Source of the DNA: Variovorax sp. Root411
Lineage (GTDB): Bacteria; Pseudomonadota; Gammaproteobacteria; Burkholderiales; Burkholderiaceae_C
Length of the DNA: 64,000 nucleotides
NCBI RefSeq assembly: GCF_001425205.1
Contig: NZ_LMDW01000001.1
Span: forward strand, 373,928-437,927
Direction of reading: 5' to 3'
Under the pieces are notes generated by a model. It saw only the letters and a list, made by a program, of their open reading frames with translations. It had not been told where the DNA came from and ran no database searches. Below are positions 46,379-54,637 of this stretch, piece after piece (position 1 is the first letter of the stretch; each line of letters starts with the position of its first letter). Both the position numbers and the translations under genes were made by a program.

Positions 46379-48040
46379 CTACCCCTCGATCTTCCCGAGC
46401 CGGGATTCCCGCAGCCGGCTGGGCGCCAGCGCCCCGGCCGACTCCAGGATCGGGTACGCGATCGAGCAGATGTGCGAGTTGATGCGCTTCAGGTCGCTGA
46501 TCAGGTCGATGTGCAGCGAACTCGTCTCGATGCTCAGCGTGGTGCGGTCCGACAGCCGGTCGAGGTGGGTCGTCGCATAGGCCCGCTCCAGGTCGCGAAA
46601 GCGCGCCTTCTCTTCCAGGAGTTTCTGCGCGTCGCGCACGTTGCCGTTCAGGAACACGCTCATGCTCAGCCGCAGGTTGGCCACCAGCCGCCCGTGCAGC
46701 TCGACGATCTCCGCCATGCCGGCCTGCGAGAAGTTGCGCTGCGGTTTGATCTTCTTGTCTTCCACGTCGATGATCACGCGCTCGATGATGTCGCCGATCT
46801 GCTCCATGTTGATCGTGAAGCTGATGATGTCGGTCCAGCGCCGGCTTTCTTCCTCGCCCAGCGCCTCGCGCGAGATGCGGGTCATGTAGTACTTGATGGC
46901 CGAGTACAGCTGGTCCACCGTGTCGTCGAGCTGCCTCAGCTCCTGGGCCAGCCGCAGGTCGTTATGGCGGATCACGTCGAGCGTGCCGATCAGCATGGTC
47001 TCCACGATGTCGGCCTGGTGCAGGGCTTCGCGCGCCGCGTTGGAAATGGCGAGCGACGGCGTCGACAGCGCCGAAGGATCGAGGTGGTGCGGCCGCGTGG
47101 TGCCGGCCGGCTGCTGCGGCACCGGCAGGACGCGCGTCACCAGCCTGGCGACCCACTGCGTGAGGCCGATGAACCCCACGCTGATCACCACGTTGAACGC
47201 CAGGTGGAACAGCACCACGCCGTGCGTCTGGTTCGGCAGCTCCGGCTGCACGTAGCGGATCCACAGCCCGATGAAGGGCGCGACGATCGCCACGCCCAGC
47301 GCCTTGAACAGCAGGTTGCCGATCGTCACCTGCCGCACCGAAACGGCCGACTTGGCCGTGGTCAGCACCGCCAGCAGGCCGCTGCCGAGGTTGGCGCCGA
47401 GCACCAGGCCGAGCGCGACGTCGAGCGGCACCACGTTCGACGTGGCCATGGCCGCGACCAGCAGCACCACCGCGAGGCTCGAATAAGCCAGGATGGCCAG
47501 CACCGCGCCGACGGTGATCTCGAGCAGCACGTCGCTGCTGATCGACGCGAGCAGTGCGCGCACGGCCGGCGAGGAGAACAGGGGCTCGGTCGCTTCCACC
47601 ACCAGCTGCAGTGCCAGCAGCATCAGCCCGAGCCCGATCAGCACCCGGCCGATGCGCCCCGCCATGCTGGCCGAGCGGCTGATGAACAGCACCACGCCGA
47701 CGAAGATGAACATCGGCGAGAGCCACGACAGGTCCGCCGAGAACAGCACCGAGATCAGCGCAGTGCCCACGTCGGCGCCCCGCATCACCGCCAGCGCCGC
47801 GGGCAGCGTAACCAGGCCCTGCCCGACGAAGGACGAGGTCATGAGCGAGGTGGCGGTGCTCGACTGCACCAGCGCCGTCACGCCGATGCCGGAGAGGGCG
47901 GCCGTGAAGCGGTTGCGCATGCTCTGGACGAGGATCTTGCGCAGGTTGGCGCCGAACACGCGCAGTACGCCGGTGCGGACGAGGTGCGTGCCCCACACGA
48001 GCAGGGCCACGGCCGCGAGCAGATTCAGGAGATGCTTCAT
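46379..48040 (-). CDS. Na/Pi cotransporter family protein with PhoU-like tail
   Basis: 553 residues. Two inverted NaPi repeats of the PF02690 type include QSSTATSLMTSSFVGQGLV (first repeat) and GANLGSGLLAVLTT (second). About nine membrane helices end near residue 330. A helical cytoplasmic PhoU-like domain (residues about 345-535) follows. It imports phosphate or a similar anion, with the PhoU-like domain probably regulating uptake. A gene dealing with phosphodiesters lies immediately upstream. Confidence 0.93.
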   Translation of the reverse strand: MKHLLNLLAAVALLVWGTHLVRTGVLRVFGANLRKILVQSMRNRFTAALSGIGVTALVQSSTATSLMTSSFVGQGLVTLPAALAVMRGADVGTALISVLFSADLSWLSPMFIFVGVVLFISRSASMAGRIGRVLIGLGLMLLALQLVVEATEPLFSSPAVRALLASISSDVLLEITVGAVLAILAYSSLAVVLLVAAMATSNVVPLDVALGLVLGANLGSGLLAVLTTAKSAVSVRQVTIGNLLFKALGVAIVAPFIGLWIRYVQPELPNQTHGVVLFHLAFNVVISVGFIGLTQWVARLVTRVLPVPQQPAGTTRPHHLDPSALSTPSLAISNAAREALHQADIVETMLIGTLDVIRHNDLRLAQELRQLDDTVDQLYSAIKYYMTRISREALGEEESRRWTDIISFTINMEQIGDIIERVIIDVEDKKIKPQRNFSQAGMAEIVELHGRLVANLRLSMSVFLNGNVRDAQKLLEEKARFRDLERAYATTHLDRLSDRTTLSIETSSLHIDLISDLKRINSHICSIAYPILESAGALAPSRLRESRLGKIEG

Positions 48041-48104
48041 GGGGGGCGGGTTCTGTCCTTTTCGTTTTGGTTCGTTTCGACCCCATTTTCCACAAGCGGG
48101 CGCT

Positions 48105-48959
48105 TCAGTCGATCAGGGCTCCGTTGTCGTGGAAAGGATACGGCCCTTCGAAGCTGCCGGAGGCCGCCAGGTGGGTGACCAGCCGGCGGCCACGCGCGGA
48201 CCAGGCGTGCACCCGGAAAGAAGGCGGCTCGAGCGTCCAGGCCGATTCGGCGTCGGGCGCGAGGTCGAGGCAGACCTGGTGGGCCTGCGCCGGCGACGTC
48301 GAGGCGATGGTGCCGCCGAAGCGCACGTCGATGGCCCGGTGCAGGTGGCCGCAGATCACGCGTTCGACGTTTGGATGGCGCGAGATCAGGGCTTCGAGGG
48401 CGTCCGCGCCCTGCAGCAGGCCGATCTCGTCCATGTGGCCGATCAGTGTCTCGAAAGGCGGGTGGTGCATGGCGACCACCACGGGCTCGCCGCGGCAGGC
48501 GTCCAGCTGCGCTTCGAGCCAGCCCAGGCGCTTCTCGCACAGCGAGCCATGGCTGGCGCCGGACACGCAGGTGTCGAGCGTGAGCAGCCGAAGGTCGCCG
48601 ACGCGCACCGAGTACTGGATGAAACCGTCGGTGCCAGCGCCCGTGCCGAGATAGCCGTGGCCGGGAAAACTGCGGCGCAACTGGTCGCGGTCGTCATGGT
48701 TGCCGGGCATCAGGTAGACCGGCATGGCCAGGGGGGCCAGCAGGCGGGCAAGGTGCTCGTATTCGGCGGCGCGGCCGAAGTCGGTCAGGTCGCCGGTGAC
48801 GACCACCGCGTCGGGCTGCTGGCGCAGCGCCAGCACCGACTGCACGGCGCGTTCGAGGTACGGCGCGGTGTCGATGCGGCCATAGGCCAGCCGGCCCGGT
48901 TCGCGGATGTGCAGGTCGGTCAGCTGGACCAGGAAGGTGTTCTCTGCTTTGGTTGTCAT
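48105..48959 (-). CDS. Calcineurin-like metallophosphodiesterase (GpdQ/Icc type)
   Basis: 284 residues. All metal ligand motifs are present: LTDLHI, TGDLTDFG, MPGNHDD, AMHHPPFE and CGHLHR. This set matches class III cyclic-nucleotide or glycerophosphodiester phosphodiesterases such as GpdQ and Icc. The ATG at 48959 shares four bases with the stop of the ABC ATPase gene. In this context the most likely task is hydrolysis of a phosphodiester brought in by the transporter. Confidence 0.87.
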   Translation of the reverse strand: MTTKAENTFLVQLTDLHIREPGRLAYGRIDTAPYLERAVQSVLALRQQPDAVVVTGDLTDFGRAAEYEHLARLLAPLAMPVYLMPGNHDDRDQLRRSFPGHGYLGTGAGTDGFIQYSVRVGDLRLLTLDTCVSGASHGSLCEKRLGWLEAQLDACRGEPVVVAMHHPPFETLIGHMDEIGLLQGADALEALISRHPNVERVICGHLHRAIDVRFGGTIASTSPAQAHQVCLDLAPDAESAWTLEPPSFRVHAWSARGRRLVTHLAASGSFEGPYPFHDNGALID

Positions 48960-50017
48960 GCGCTGGTCTCCTGCGACGTCATCAGGCGGTCGGGGTGGAT
49001 GCGCAGGCCCACCGCGTCGCCCGGTCCGAATGGATTGTCGCGCCCCACGTCGGCCATCAGCACGGGCTGGTCTTGAACACGCAGGTGCAGCTGCACGCGG
49101 TCGCCGAGGAAGGTGCGACGTTCGACGGTGGCGGCGCCCCAGCCTGGCAGGGGCGAACCGACCTCGATGTCTTCGGGCCGCACGAGCAGCGTCGCATGGC
49201 CTCGCCACGCCGGCGGGCAGGGCACAGCTGACCCTCCGAGTCGGACAACGCCTTGCGCGATGGCGTCGGCTTCGCGCTCCAGCCGGTTGACCCGGCCCAG
49301 GAACTCGGCGACGAAGGGATGCGTGGGCGCGCGGTAGAGGTCTTCTCCGCGACCCACCTGCACGATGCGTCCGGCGCGCATCACGGCGAGCCGGTCGGCA
49401 ATGGCCAGCGCCTCCTGCTGGTCGTGCGTGACGTGGATGGCCGTGATGTGCAGGCGGCGCAGCAGCTCGGCCAGTTCGTCGCGCAGCGACTCCTTGAGCT
49501 TGGCGTCGAGCGCGGCCAGCGGCTCGTCGAGCAGCAGCACGCGCGGGCGCACGGCCACCGCGCGTGCCAGGGCCACCCGCTGGCGCTGGCCGCCGGAAAG
49601 CTCGGCGGGGCGCTTGTTCTCCAGTCCGCCGAGCCGCACGAGGTCGACCAGCTCGCCGACGCTGCGCTTTTCTTCAGCGGGCGCCACGCCGCGAATGCGC
49701 AGCCCGTAGCCGATGTTGGCCGCGACCGTCATCTGCGGAAAGAGCGCGTAGCTCTGGAAGACCATGCCCACGCCGCGGTGCTCGACGGGGCGCTGCGTCA
49801 CGTCCTGCCCGCCGAACACGATGCGGCTGCCCGCGTCGGGCGCTTCGAGGCCGGCGATCAGCCGCAGCAGCGTGGTCTTGCCGCAGCCCGAGGGGCCGAG
49901 CAGCGCCAGCACTTCGCCGGCTTCCACATGCAGGTCGGTGGGTTGCAGGCCGCGCGTGCCGTCGGCGTAGGTCTTCGCGCAGTTGGCGATATCGACGGGG
50001 ATTCGTTCAAGTTCCAT
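48956..50017 (-). CDS. PotA-like ABC transporter ATP-binding protein
   Basis: 353 residues. Walker A GPSGCGKTTLL (about 41-51), signature LSGGQRQRVALARAV, Walker B VLLLDEPLAALDAKLK and a C-terminal TOBE domain (LLVRPEDIEV) identify the PotA/CysA/PhnT branch. It energises an importer of organic anions or phosphonates. It overlaps the permease gene by 11 bases and the phosphodiesterase gene by four. Confidence 0.93.
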   Translation of the reverse strand: MELERIPVDIANCAKTYADGTRGLQPTDLHVEAGEVLALLGPSGCGKTTLLRLIAGLEAPDAGSRIVFGGQDVTQRPVEHRGVGMVFQSYALFPQMTVAANIGYGLRIRGVAPAEEKRSVGELVDLVRLGGLENKRPAELSGGQRQRVALARAVAVRPRVLLLDEPLAALDAKLKESLRDELAELLRRLHITAIHVTHDQQEALAIADRLAVMRAGRIVQVGRGEDLYRAPTHPFVAEFLGRVNRLEREADAIAQGVVRLGGSAVPCPPAWRGHATLLVRPEDIEVGSPLPGWGAATVERRTFLGDRVQLHLRVQDQPVLMADVGRDNPFGPGDAVGLRIHPDRLMTSQETSA

Positions 50018-50807
50018 GGCGTTTCTGCATCAGGTTGGCAAGGTACTGCAGAGCCCACAGCACCGGAAGAATGACGGCGAAGAAGACCAGCGTGTAGGCC
50101 GATCCGATCTCGATGCGCATCGAGGCATAGCTGTCGGCCAGGCCCACGGGCAGCGTGCGCGTGAGCGGCGTGTGCAGCATCCACGTCAGGTTGAATTCGC
50201 CCACCGACAGCGTGAACACCATCAGGCTGCCGGCCACGATGGCGGGGAACACCGCCGGCACGAGGATGCCCATGAAGCGCTGGCGGAAGTTCGCGCCCAG
50301 CGAGCGCGCGGCCTCCTCGAGCGCGAGCAGGTCGTCGCGCTGGAAGGCCGAGCTCACGGTGCGCACCATGAACGGCAGCGTGAACACCATGTGGCCCACG
50401 AGAATGAAGGCGAAGCTCTGGCGAAAGGCCGTGAGCTGGCCATAGGCGAGGATCAGAGCGAGCGCCGTCGCAAGGCCCGGCACCGCGACCGGCAGCGTCA
50501 GCAGTTCCTCGAAGATGCGCGCCGCGCGCGAGCGGCTGCGTGCCAGCGCATAGGCGCAGGGCACGCCCAGCAGCACGGTGCCGATGACGCAGGCCACGGC
50601 CAGTGCGAGTGACCAGCCGACGGTGCCGCCGTAGTTCTCCCACACCTCGCCGAGCCAGCGCAGCGTGAGGCCGCTCTTGAGGCCGGTGCTGTAGTTGTTG
50701 ACCAGCCCGGCCATCACCGACAGCAGCATCGGCGCGATCATGAAAAGGCTCACGATGACCGTGACGGCGAGCAGGAAGGGCGCTTTGGCCTGGGTATGGG
50801 TTCGCAT
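50007..50807 (-). CDS. ABC transporter permease (PotC-like)
   Basis: 266 residues from the ATG at 50807. An upstream in-frame ATG at 50846 would overlap the preceding gene. About six membrane helices and the EAA-type loop DLLALEEAARSLGANFRQRF are visible. Second permease half of the importer. Overlaps the ATPase gene by 11 bases. Confidence 0.9.
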   Translation of the reverse strand: MRTHTQAKAPFLLAVTVIVSLFMIAPMLLSVMAGLVNNYSTGLKSGLTLRWLGEVWENYGGTVGWSLALAVACVIGTVLLGVPCAYALARSRSRAARIFEELLTLPVAVPGLATALALILAYGQLTAFRQSFAFILVGHMVFTLPFMVRTVSSAFQRDDLLALEEAARSLGANFRQRFMGILVPAVFPAIVAGSLMVFTLSVGEFNLTWMLHTPLTRTLPVGLADSYASMRIEIGSAYTLVFFAVILPVLWALQYLANLMQKRHGT

Positions 50808-50820
50808 GGTGCGTGGGCCC

Positions 50821-51642
50821 TCAGCGTGCGACGGGATTCGCGCCAAAGCGGCGCGCCGCGAACAGCACCAGCCAGGTCACGATGCCCAGCGAGATCGACA
50901 GCGACGCGGCAAGCGCGAAGTTGGCGTAGTTGGTGAACTCGTTGTAGATGGTGATCGGGATCACCTCGAACTTGCTGGCCAGCGTGAAGGCCGTGCCGAA
51001 GGCGCCCATCGAGGTGGCGAAGAGGATGGCGCCGCAGGCCAGCGTGGTAGGTGCAAGCTCGGGCATCCACACGTCACGCGCCACGTGAAGCCGCGAGGCG
51101 CCGAGTGAACGCGCGGCTTCTTCGAGCTGCGTGTTCATCGACTCTGCGGCTGCAGCGTAGGTTGCGATGGCGCGCGGCAGCGAGAAGTACAGGTACGCCA
51201 GGAACAGCCCGAGCAGGCCGTAGGCGAAGGTGATGCGTTCGCCGAACAGGCTGTCGCTGAGGTCGGCCACCACGCCTTGCCGCCCGCCGAGCAGGATCAC
51301 AAAGAAGCCGATGATCACGCCCGGGAACGACAGCGGCAGCGTGAGCAGCGACAGCAGCATGCGCTTGCCGATGAAGGCATGGCGCGCGAGATAGATGCCG
51401 ACGGCCGCGCCCAGCACCAGCGTGGCCAGCGTCACGGCCACCGAGAGCGCGACGGTGTTGGCCATGCTCGTGAGGTAGCGCGCATCTGTCAGCACCGCGA
51501 AGTAGGTGGACCAGCCCTTGTCGGCGGGCAGCGTGAGAAGACGCACGACCGGCAGCAGCCAGAAGGCCGCGAAGAAGGCGGCCGCGGGTGCCACGCAGGC
51601 CAGCAGGCGCCAGCGTGGGTTCCAAGAGGTGTCGGACTTCAT
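50821..51642 (-). CDS. ABC transporter permease (PotB-like)
   Basis: 273 residues. About six membrane helices and an EAA loop NTQLEEAARSLGASRLHVA. It forms the channel with the permease gene 13 bases downstream. The binding-protein gene upstream is separated by 262 bases holding repeat B2. Confidence 0.9.
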   Translation of the reverse strand: MKSDTSWNPRWRLLACVAPAAAFFAAFWLLPVVRLLTLPADKGWSTYFAVLTDARYLTSMANTVALSVAVTLATLVLGAAVGIYLARHAFIGKRMLLSLLTLPLSFPGVIIGFFVILLGGRQGVVADLSDSLFGERITFAYGLLGLFLAYLYFSLPRAIATYAAAAESMNTQLEEAARSLGASRLHVARDVWMPELAPTTLACGAILFATSMGAFGTAFTLASKFEVIPITIYNEFTNYANFALAASLSISLGIVTWLVLFAARRFGANPVAR

Positions 51643-51693
51643 CTCAGTTCTTCATCGTGGGTTGTTTGGGTCGCGGGACGGAACGTTCAGGGC

Positions 51694-51886
51694 GCGTGCA
51701 CAGGCCGCCGGGTACTCCCCTCCGCGAATGTCCCCCGCTTCGCTCCTCCTTTATTTCGCTGCGGGGAGCACCCGACGCCCTGTGCACAAAACGATCACGA
51801 CGGCGGGGTGCCTTGCGCAGCGAAATAAAGGAGGAGCGAAGCGGGGGACATTCGCGGAGCAAGGCACCCCGTCGGCGTGATCGCGC
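51694..51886. repeat. Repeat B, copy 2 (inverted pair of 42-bp cores)
   Basis: Core at 51721-51762 and exact reverse complement at 51817-51858. Flanks of the second core are the perfect pair GGGGTGCCTTGC (51805-51816) and GCAAGGCACCCC (51859-51870). Flanks of the first core (51696-51720 and 51763-51787) are a 25-base near-perfect inverted pair. It lies between the binding-protein and permease genes of the ABC operon. Confidence 0.9.
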
Positions 51887-51904
51887 CCTGAACAACGGAC
51901 CGAC

Positions 51905-52915
51905 TTAGCGCACTTCCTTCAGATACTCATCAGAGAAGGCCTTCTGCGCGGCAGCCATCCGCCCGTAGTCCACGCTCTTGGCCCGGGCGTATTCGCTCGC
52001 CGGCAGGAACTGCGCCTCGATGTCCTTCGGCATGGCGCTCGCGCGCACCGGCCGCAGGTAGGCCTTGGCCCAGATCGCCTGGCCTTCGTCGGACAGCGTG
52101 AAGTCGAGCACCTTCTTCGCGTCGGCCGCGTGCGGGGCCTTGGCGACCAGGCTCATGACGTAGGGCACGGCCAGCGTGCCTTCGCTCGGGATCACGAAGG
52201 CGACGTTGGCCTTGTCCTTGTACTTGGCGCGGTAGGCGTTGAAGTCGTAGTCCAGCAGGATCGCGATCTCGCCCGACAGCACGCGCGCGTACGAAGTCTG
52301 CTTCGGCACGATGGGCTCGTTCTTCTGCAGTGCCTTGAAGTAGTCGATGGCCGGCTTGAAGTTGTCGAGCGTTCCGCCGCGCGCTTCGTTCACCGCCACC
52401 GCGCCGACGTAGCCCACGAAGGCCGAGGCCGGGTCGAGATAGCCGATCAGGCCCTTGTACTCGGGCTTGAGCAGATCGGCCCACGACTTCGGGATCGGCT
52501 TGCCCTTGAGCGCGTCGACGTTGACCATGAAGCCGAGCGTGCCCGAGTGGATGGTGAACCAGTTGCCGGCCGGGTCCTTCAGGCCGTCGGGAATGTCTTT
52601 CCACGCTGCGGGCTTGTAGGGCTCGACCACGCCGTCTTTCGCGGCCTGCACCGCGAAGGTCACGCCGAGGTAGGTGACGTCGGCCACGGGGCTGGCCTTT
52701 TCGGCGACCAGCTGCGCGAGCGACTGGCCCGAGTTCTTGTTGTCGGCCGGCACGGTGATGCCGGTCCTGGCCTTGATGGCCTTCAGCTGCGTGCCCCAGT
52801 CGGCCCATTCGGTCGGGCAGTTGTAGCAAATGGCGGTCTGGGCCATGGCGCTGCCGGCGGCGAGCGCGGCGGCCACGATGCCGAGACGAGCCAGGCGATT
52901 GAAGCGAAGTGACAT
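51905..52915 (-). CDS. ABC transporter substrate-binding protein (PotD/Fbp-type cluster)
   Basis: 336 residues. A signal peptide (cleavage near AMAQ-T, about residue 26) is followed by a type II binding fold with CYNCPTEWADWGTQLKAIK, DVTYLGVTFAVQAAK and PYKPAAWKDIPDGLKDP. Two cysteines lie near the N-terminus. It belongs to the family that includes iron, polyamine and 2-aminoethylphosphonate receptors. It is the receptor of the importer encoded next. Confidence 0.9.
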   Translation of the reverse strand: MSLRFNRLARLGIVAAALAAGSAMAQTAICYNCPTEWADWGTQLKAIKARTGITVPADNKNSGQSLAQLVAEKASPVADVTYLGVTFAVQAAKDGVVEPYKPAAWKDIPDGLKDPAGNWFTIHSGTLGFMVNVDALKGKPIPKSWADLLKPEYKGLIGYLDPASAFVGYVGAVAVNEARGGTLDNFKPAIDYFKALQKNEPIVPKQTSYARVLSGEIAILLDYDFNAYRAKYKDKANVAFVIPSEGTLAVPYVMSLVAKAPHAADAKKVLDFTLSDEGQAIWAKAYLRPVRASAMPKDIEAQFLPASEYARAKSVDYGRMAAAQKAFSDEYLKEVR

Positions 52916-52958
52916 GGTGGGACTCCTTGGATGGATGTGGTCGGAGAACGAGGGGAGG

Positions 52959-53978
52959 TCAGGGAATCGCGGCGTTGTTGTCCTCGCGCGCCGAAGCACA
53001 CGACTCGCCGTCTCGGAAGGCATGGGGAAGCAGCAGGCTCGCGTCGGGCTGCAGCGTCGCGCCCCCGGCGATGGCCGGGATCAGCAGCTCGACGCTGTGG
53101 CGGCCGATGTCGCTGTTGGGCTGCGCGATGGTGGTGAGCGCGGGCGTGAGGTCTTCGCCGAGCGCGATGCCGTCGAAGCCGACCACGCTGAGATCGTCGG
53201 GCACCGCCAGGCCGCTCAAGTGCGCTGCGCGGATGCTGCGGATGGCCAGCAGGTCGTTCGAGCAGATCAACGCGGTGGGACGGCTGCGTGCCTGCAATTG
53301 GCGCGATAGCGGGTCGACGGCGGCTTCGACGAAGGGCACTTCGATGAGCGCGGGCGCGGCAAGCCCGGCTTCGGCCATGCCCTTGCGGTAGCCGCGATAG
53401 CGCTGCTGCGCGCGGTCCGACGCGGCGAGCGTGCCGCTGACCATCGCGATGCGGCGATGGCCCAGCAGCACGAGGCGCGCGACTGCATCGGCCACGGCAC
53501 CCTCGCTGTCGACCGACACGCAGGGGTGGTCCGGATGGCGGTTGTAGGCCAGCACATAAGGCACGCGGGCGGCCTGGAGGCGCGGCAGCGCGGCCGATGT
53601 CGAGGGGTTCGACACCACGAGGATCAGTCCGTCGACGTTGCCGGCGAGCAGAAGATGCACCGCGCGCTCTTCCTCGTCCAGCCGGTAGCCCGTGGTGACG
53701 GGAATGATCGCGTAGCCACCCGCAATGGCCGCGCGCGCGATGCCCTGCAGGCACTCGGCGAAGGTCGGGTTGAGCAGTGTGGGGAGCACCACGCCGAGCA
53801 CGCGGCTGCGCTGGGTGCGCAGCGTGCGCGCGCTGGCGTTCGGCACATAGTTGAGCTCCCGCGCCACGCGCTCCACGAGTTCGCGGGTGACGGGCGTCAC
53901 CTTGTCGGGAAAGTTGAAGGCCCGCGACACGGTGGCCACGGAGACCCCGGCTTTGGCTGCAACGGCTTGGATGCTCAT
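52959..53978 (-). CDS. LacI-family transcriptional regulator
   Basis: 339 residues. Helix-turn-helix SIQAVAAKAGVSVATVSRAF (residues 2-21), hinge helix region NASARTLRTQRS, and a periplasmic-binding-like effector domain. It is the first gene of the ABC-phosphodiesterase operon. A perfect 16-base palindrome lies 13-28 bases upstream of its start, a typical LacI-family operator that would give autoregulation. Confidence 0.93.
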   Translation of the reverse strand: MSIQAVAAKAGVSVATVSRAFNFPDKVTPVTRELVERVARELNYVPNASARTLRTQRSRVLGVVLPTLLNPTFAECLQGIARAAIAGGYAIIPVTTGYRLDEEERAVHLLLAGNVDGLILVVSNPSTSAALPRLQAARVPYVLAYNRHPDHPCVSVDSEGAVADAVARLVLLGHRRIAMVSGTLAASDRAQQRYRGYRKGMAEAGLAAPALIEVPFVEAAVDPLSRQLQARSRPTALICSNDLLAIRSIRAAHLSGLAVPDDLSVVGFDGIALGEDLTPALTTIAQPNSDIGRHSVELLIPAIAGGATLQPDASLLLPHAFRDGESCASAREDNNAAIP

Positions 53979-53990
53979 TGTGCGGTGTTC

Positions 53991-54006
53991 ATGTAATCGA
54001 TTACAT
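53991..54006. promoter_or_regulatory. LacI-family operator (perfect palindrome)
   Basis: ATGTAATCGATTACAT is a perfect 16-base palindrome with a central CG, the hallmark of LacI/GalR-type operators. It is AT-rich in a GC-rich region and lies immediately upstream of the lacI-type gene. Confidence 0.85.
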
Positions 54007-54095
54007 TGGACCGTCGCAGTATGACTTTGTTATGACATCGCGAGAAAGCGGGGAGAAACCCTCGGACTTTCGCGAGAGGGCAGACGCCAATAAGA

Positions 54096-54113
54096 AGGGG
54101 CCCGTAGGCCCCT
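54096..54113 (-). terminator. Terminator after lspA
   Basis: On the minus strand AGGGGCC, a four-base loop and GGCCCCT form a seven-base-pair stem followed by TTCTTATT. It lies about ten bases past the lspA stop. Confidence 0.7.
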
Positions 54114-54121
54114 GAGAAAAG

Positions 54122-54637
54122 TTACTTGCCCCGGCGAACCCGCCGGATCTCGTCCAGGATCAGGCAGATGGCGCCCAGCGTGATGGCGCTGTCCGCGGCA
54201 TTGAAAGCAGGAAAGTACCAGTTGCCGGCGTGGAAGCTCAGGAAGTCCACGACATAGCCGTGCATCATCCGGTCGACCACGTTGCCGATGGCGCCGCCCA
54301 GGATGCAGGCCATCGAAAACGAGAACAGCTTCTGCCCCGCGTGCGAGCGCAGCATCCACACGATGAAGATCGCGGCCGCCACGCCGATGGCGGTGAACAA
54401 CCAGCGCTGCCACCCCGAGTGATCCGCCAGGAATGAAAAGGCCGCCCCCGTGTTGTGCGCGCGCACGACATTGAAGAAGCTCGTCACGTAGGTCGCGTCA
54501 CCGAGCTTGTAGTAGCCCAGGATCAGCGTCTTGGTGAACTGGTCGATGATCACGATGATCACCGCCAGCCCGAGCCACGGCCAGATGCTGCTGCTGCCGC
54601 GTGAACGCGATGCCGACATGGAACGTGCCGCCGCCAT
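54122..54637 (-). CDS. lspA: Lipoprotein signal peptidase LspA
   Basis: 171 residues, four membrane helices. The catalytic aspartates lie in [10 protein letters not shown] and [26 protein letters not shown] is the conserved LspA motif. It removes prolipoprotein signal peptides at the inner membrane. The ATG at 54637 shares one base with the ileS stop, the classical ileS-lspA coupling. A start at 54619 is also possible. Confidence 0.96.
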   Translation of the reverse strand: MAAARSMSASRSRGSSSIWPWLGLAVIIVIIDQFTKTLILGYYKLGDATYVTSFFNVVRAHNTGAAFSFLADHSGWQRWLFTAIGVAAAIFIVWMLRSHAGQKLFSFSMACILGGAIGNVVDRMMHGYVVDFLSFHAGNWYFPAFNAADSAITLGAICLILDEIRRVRRGK

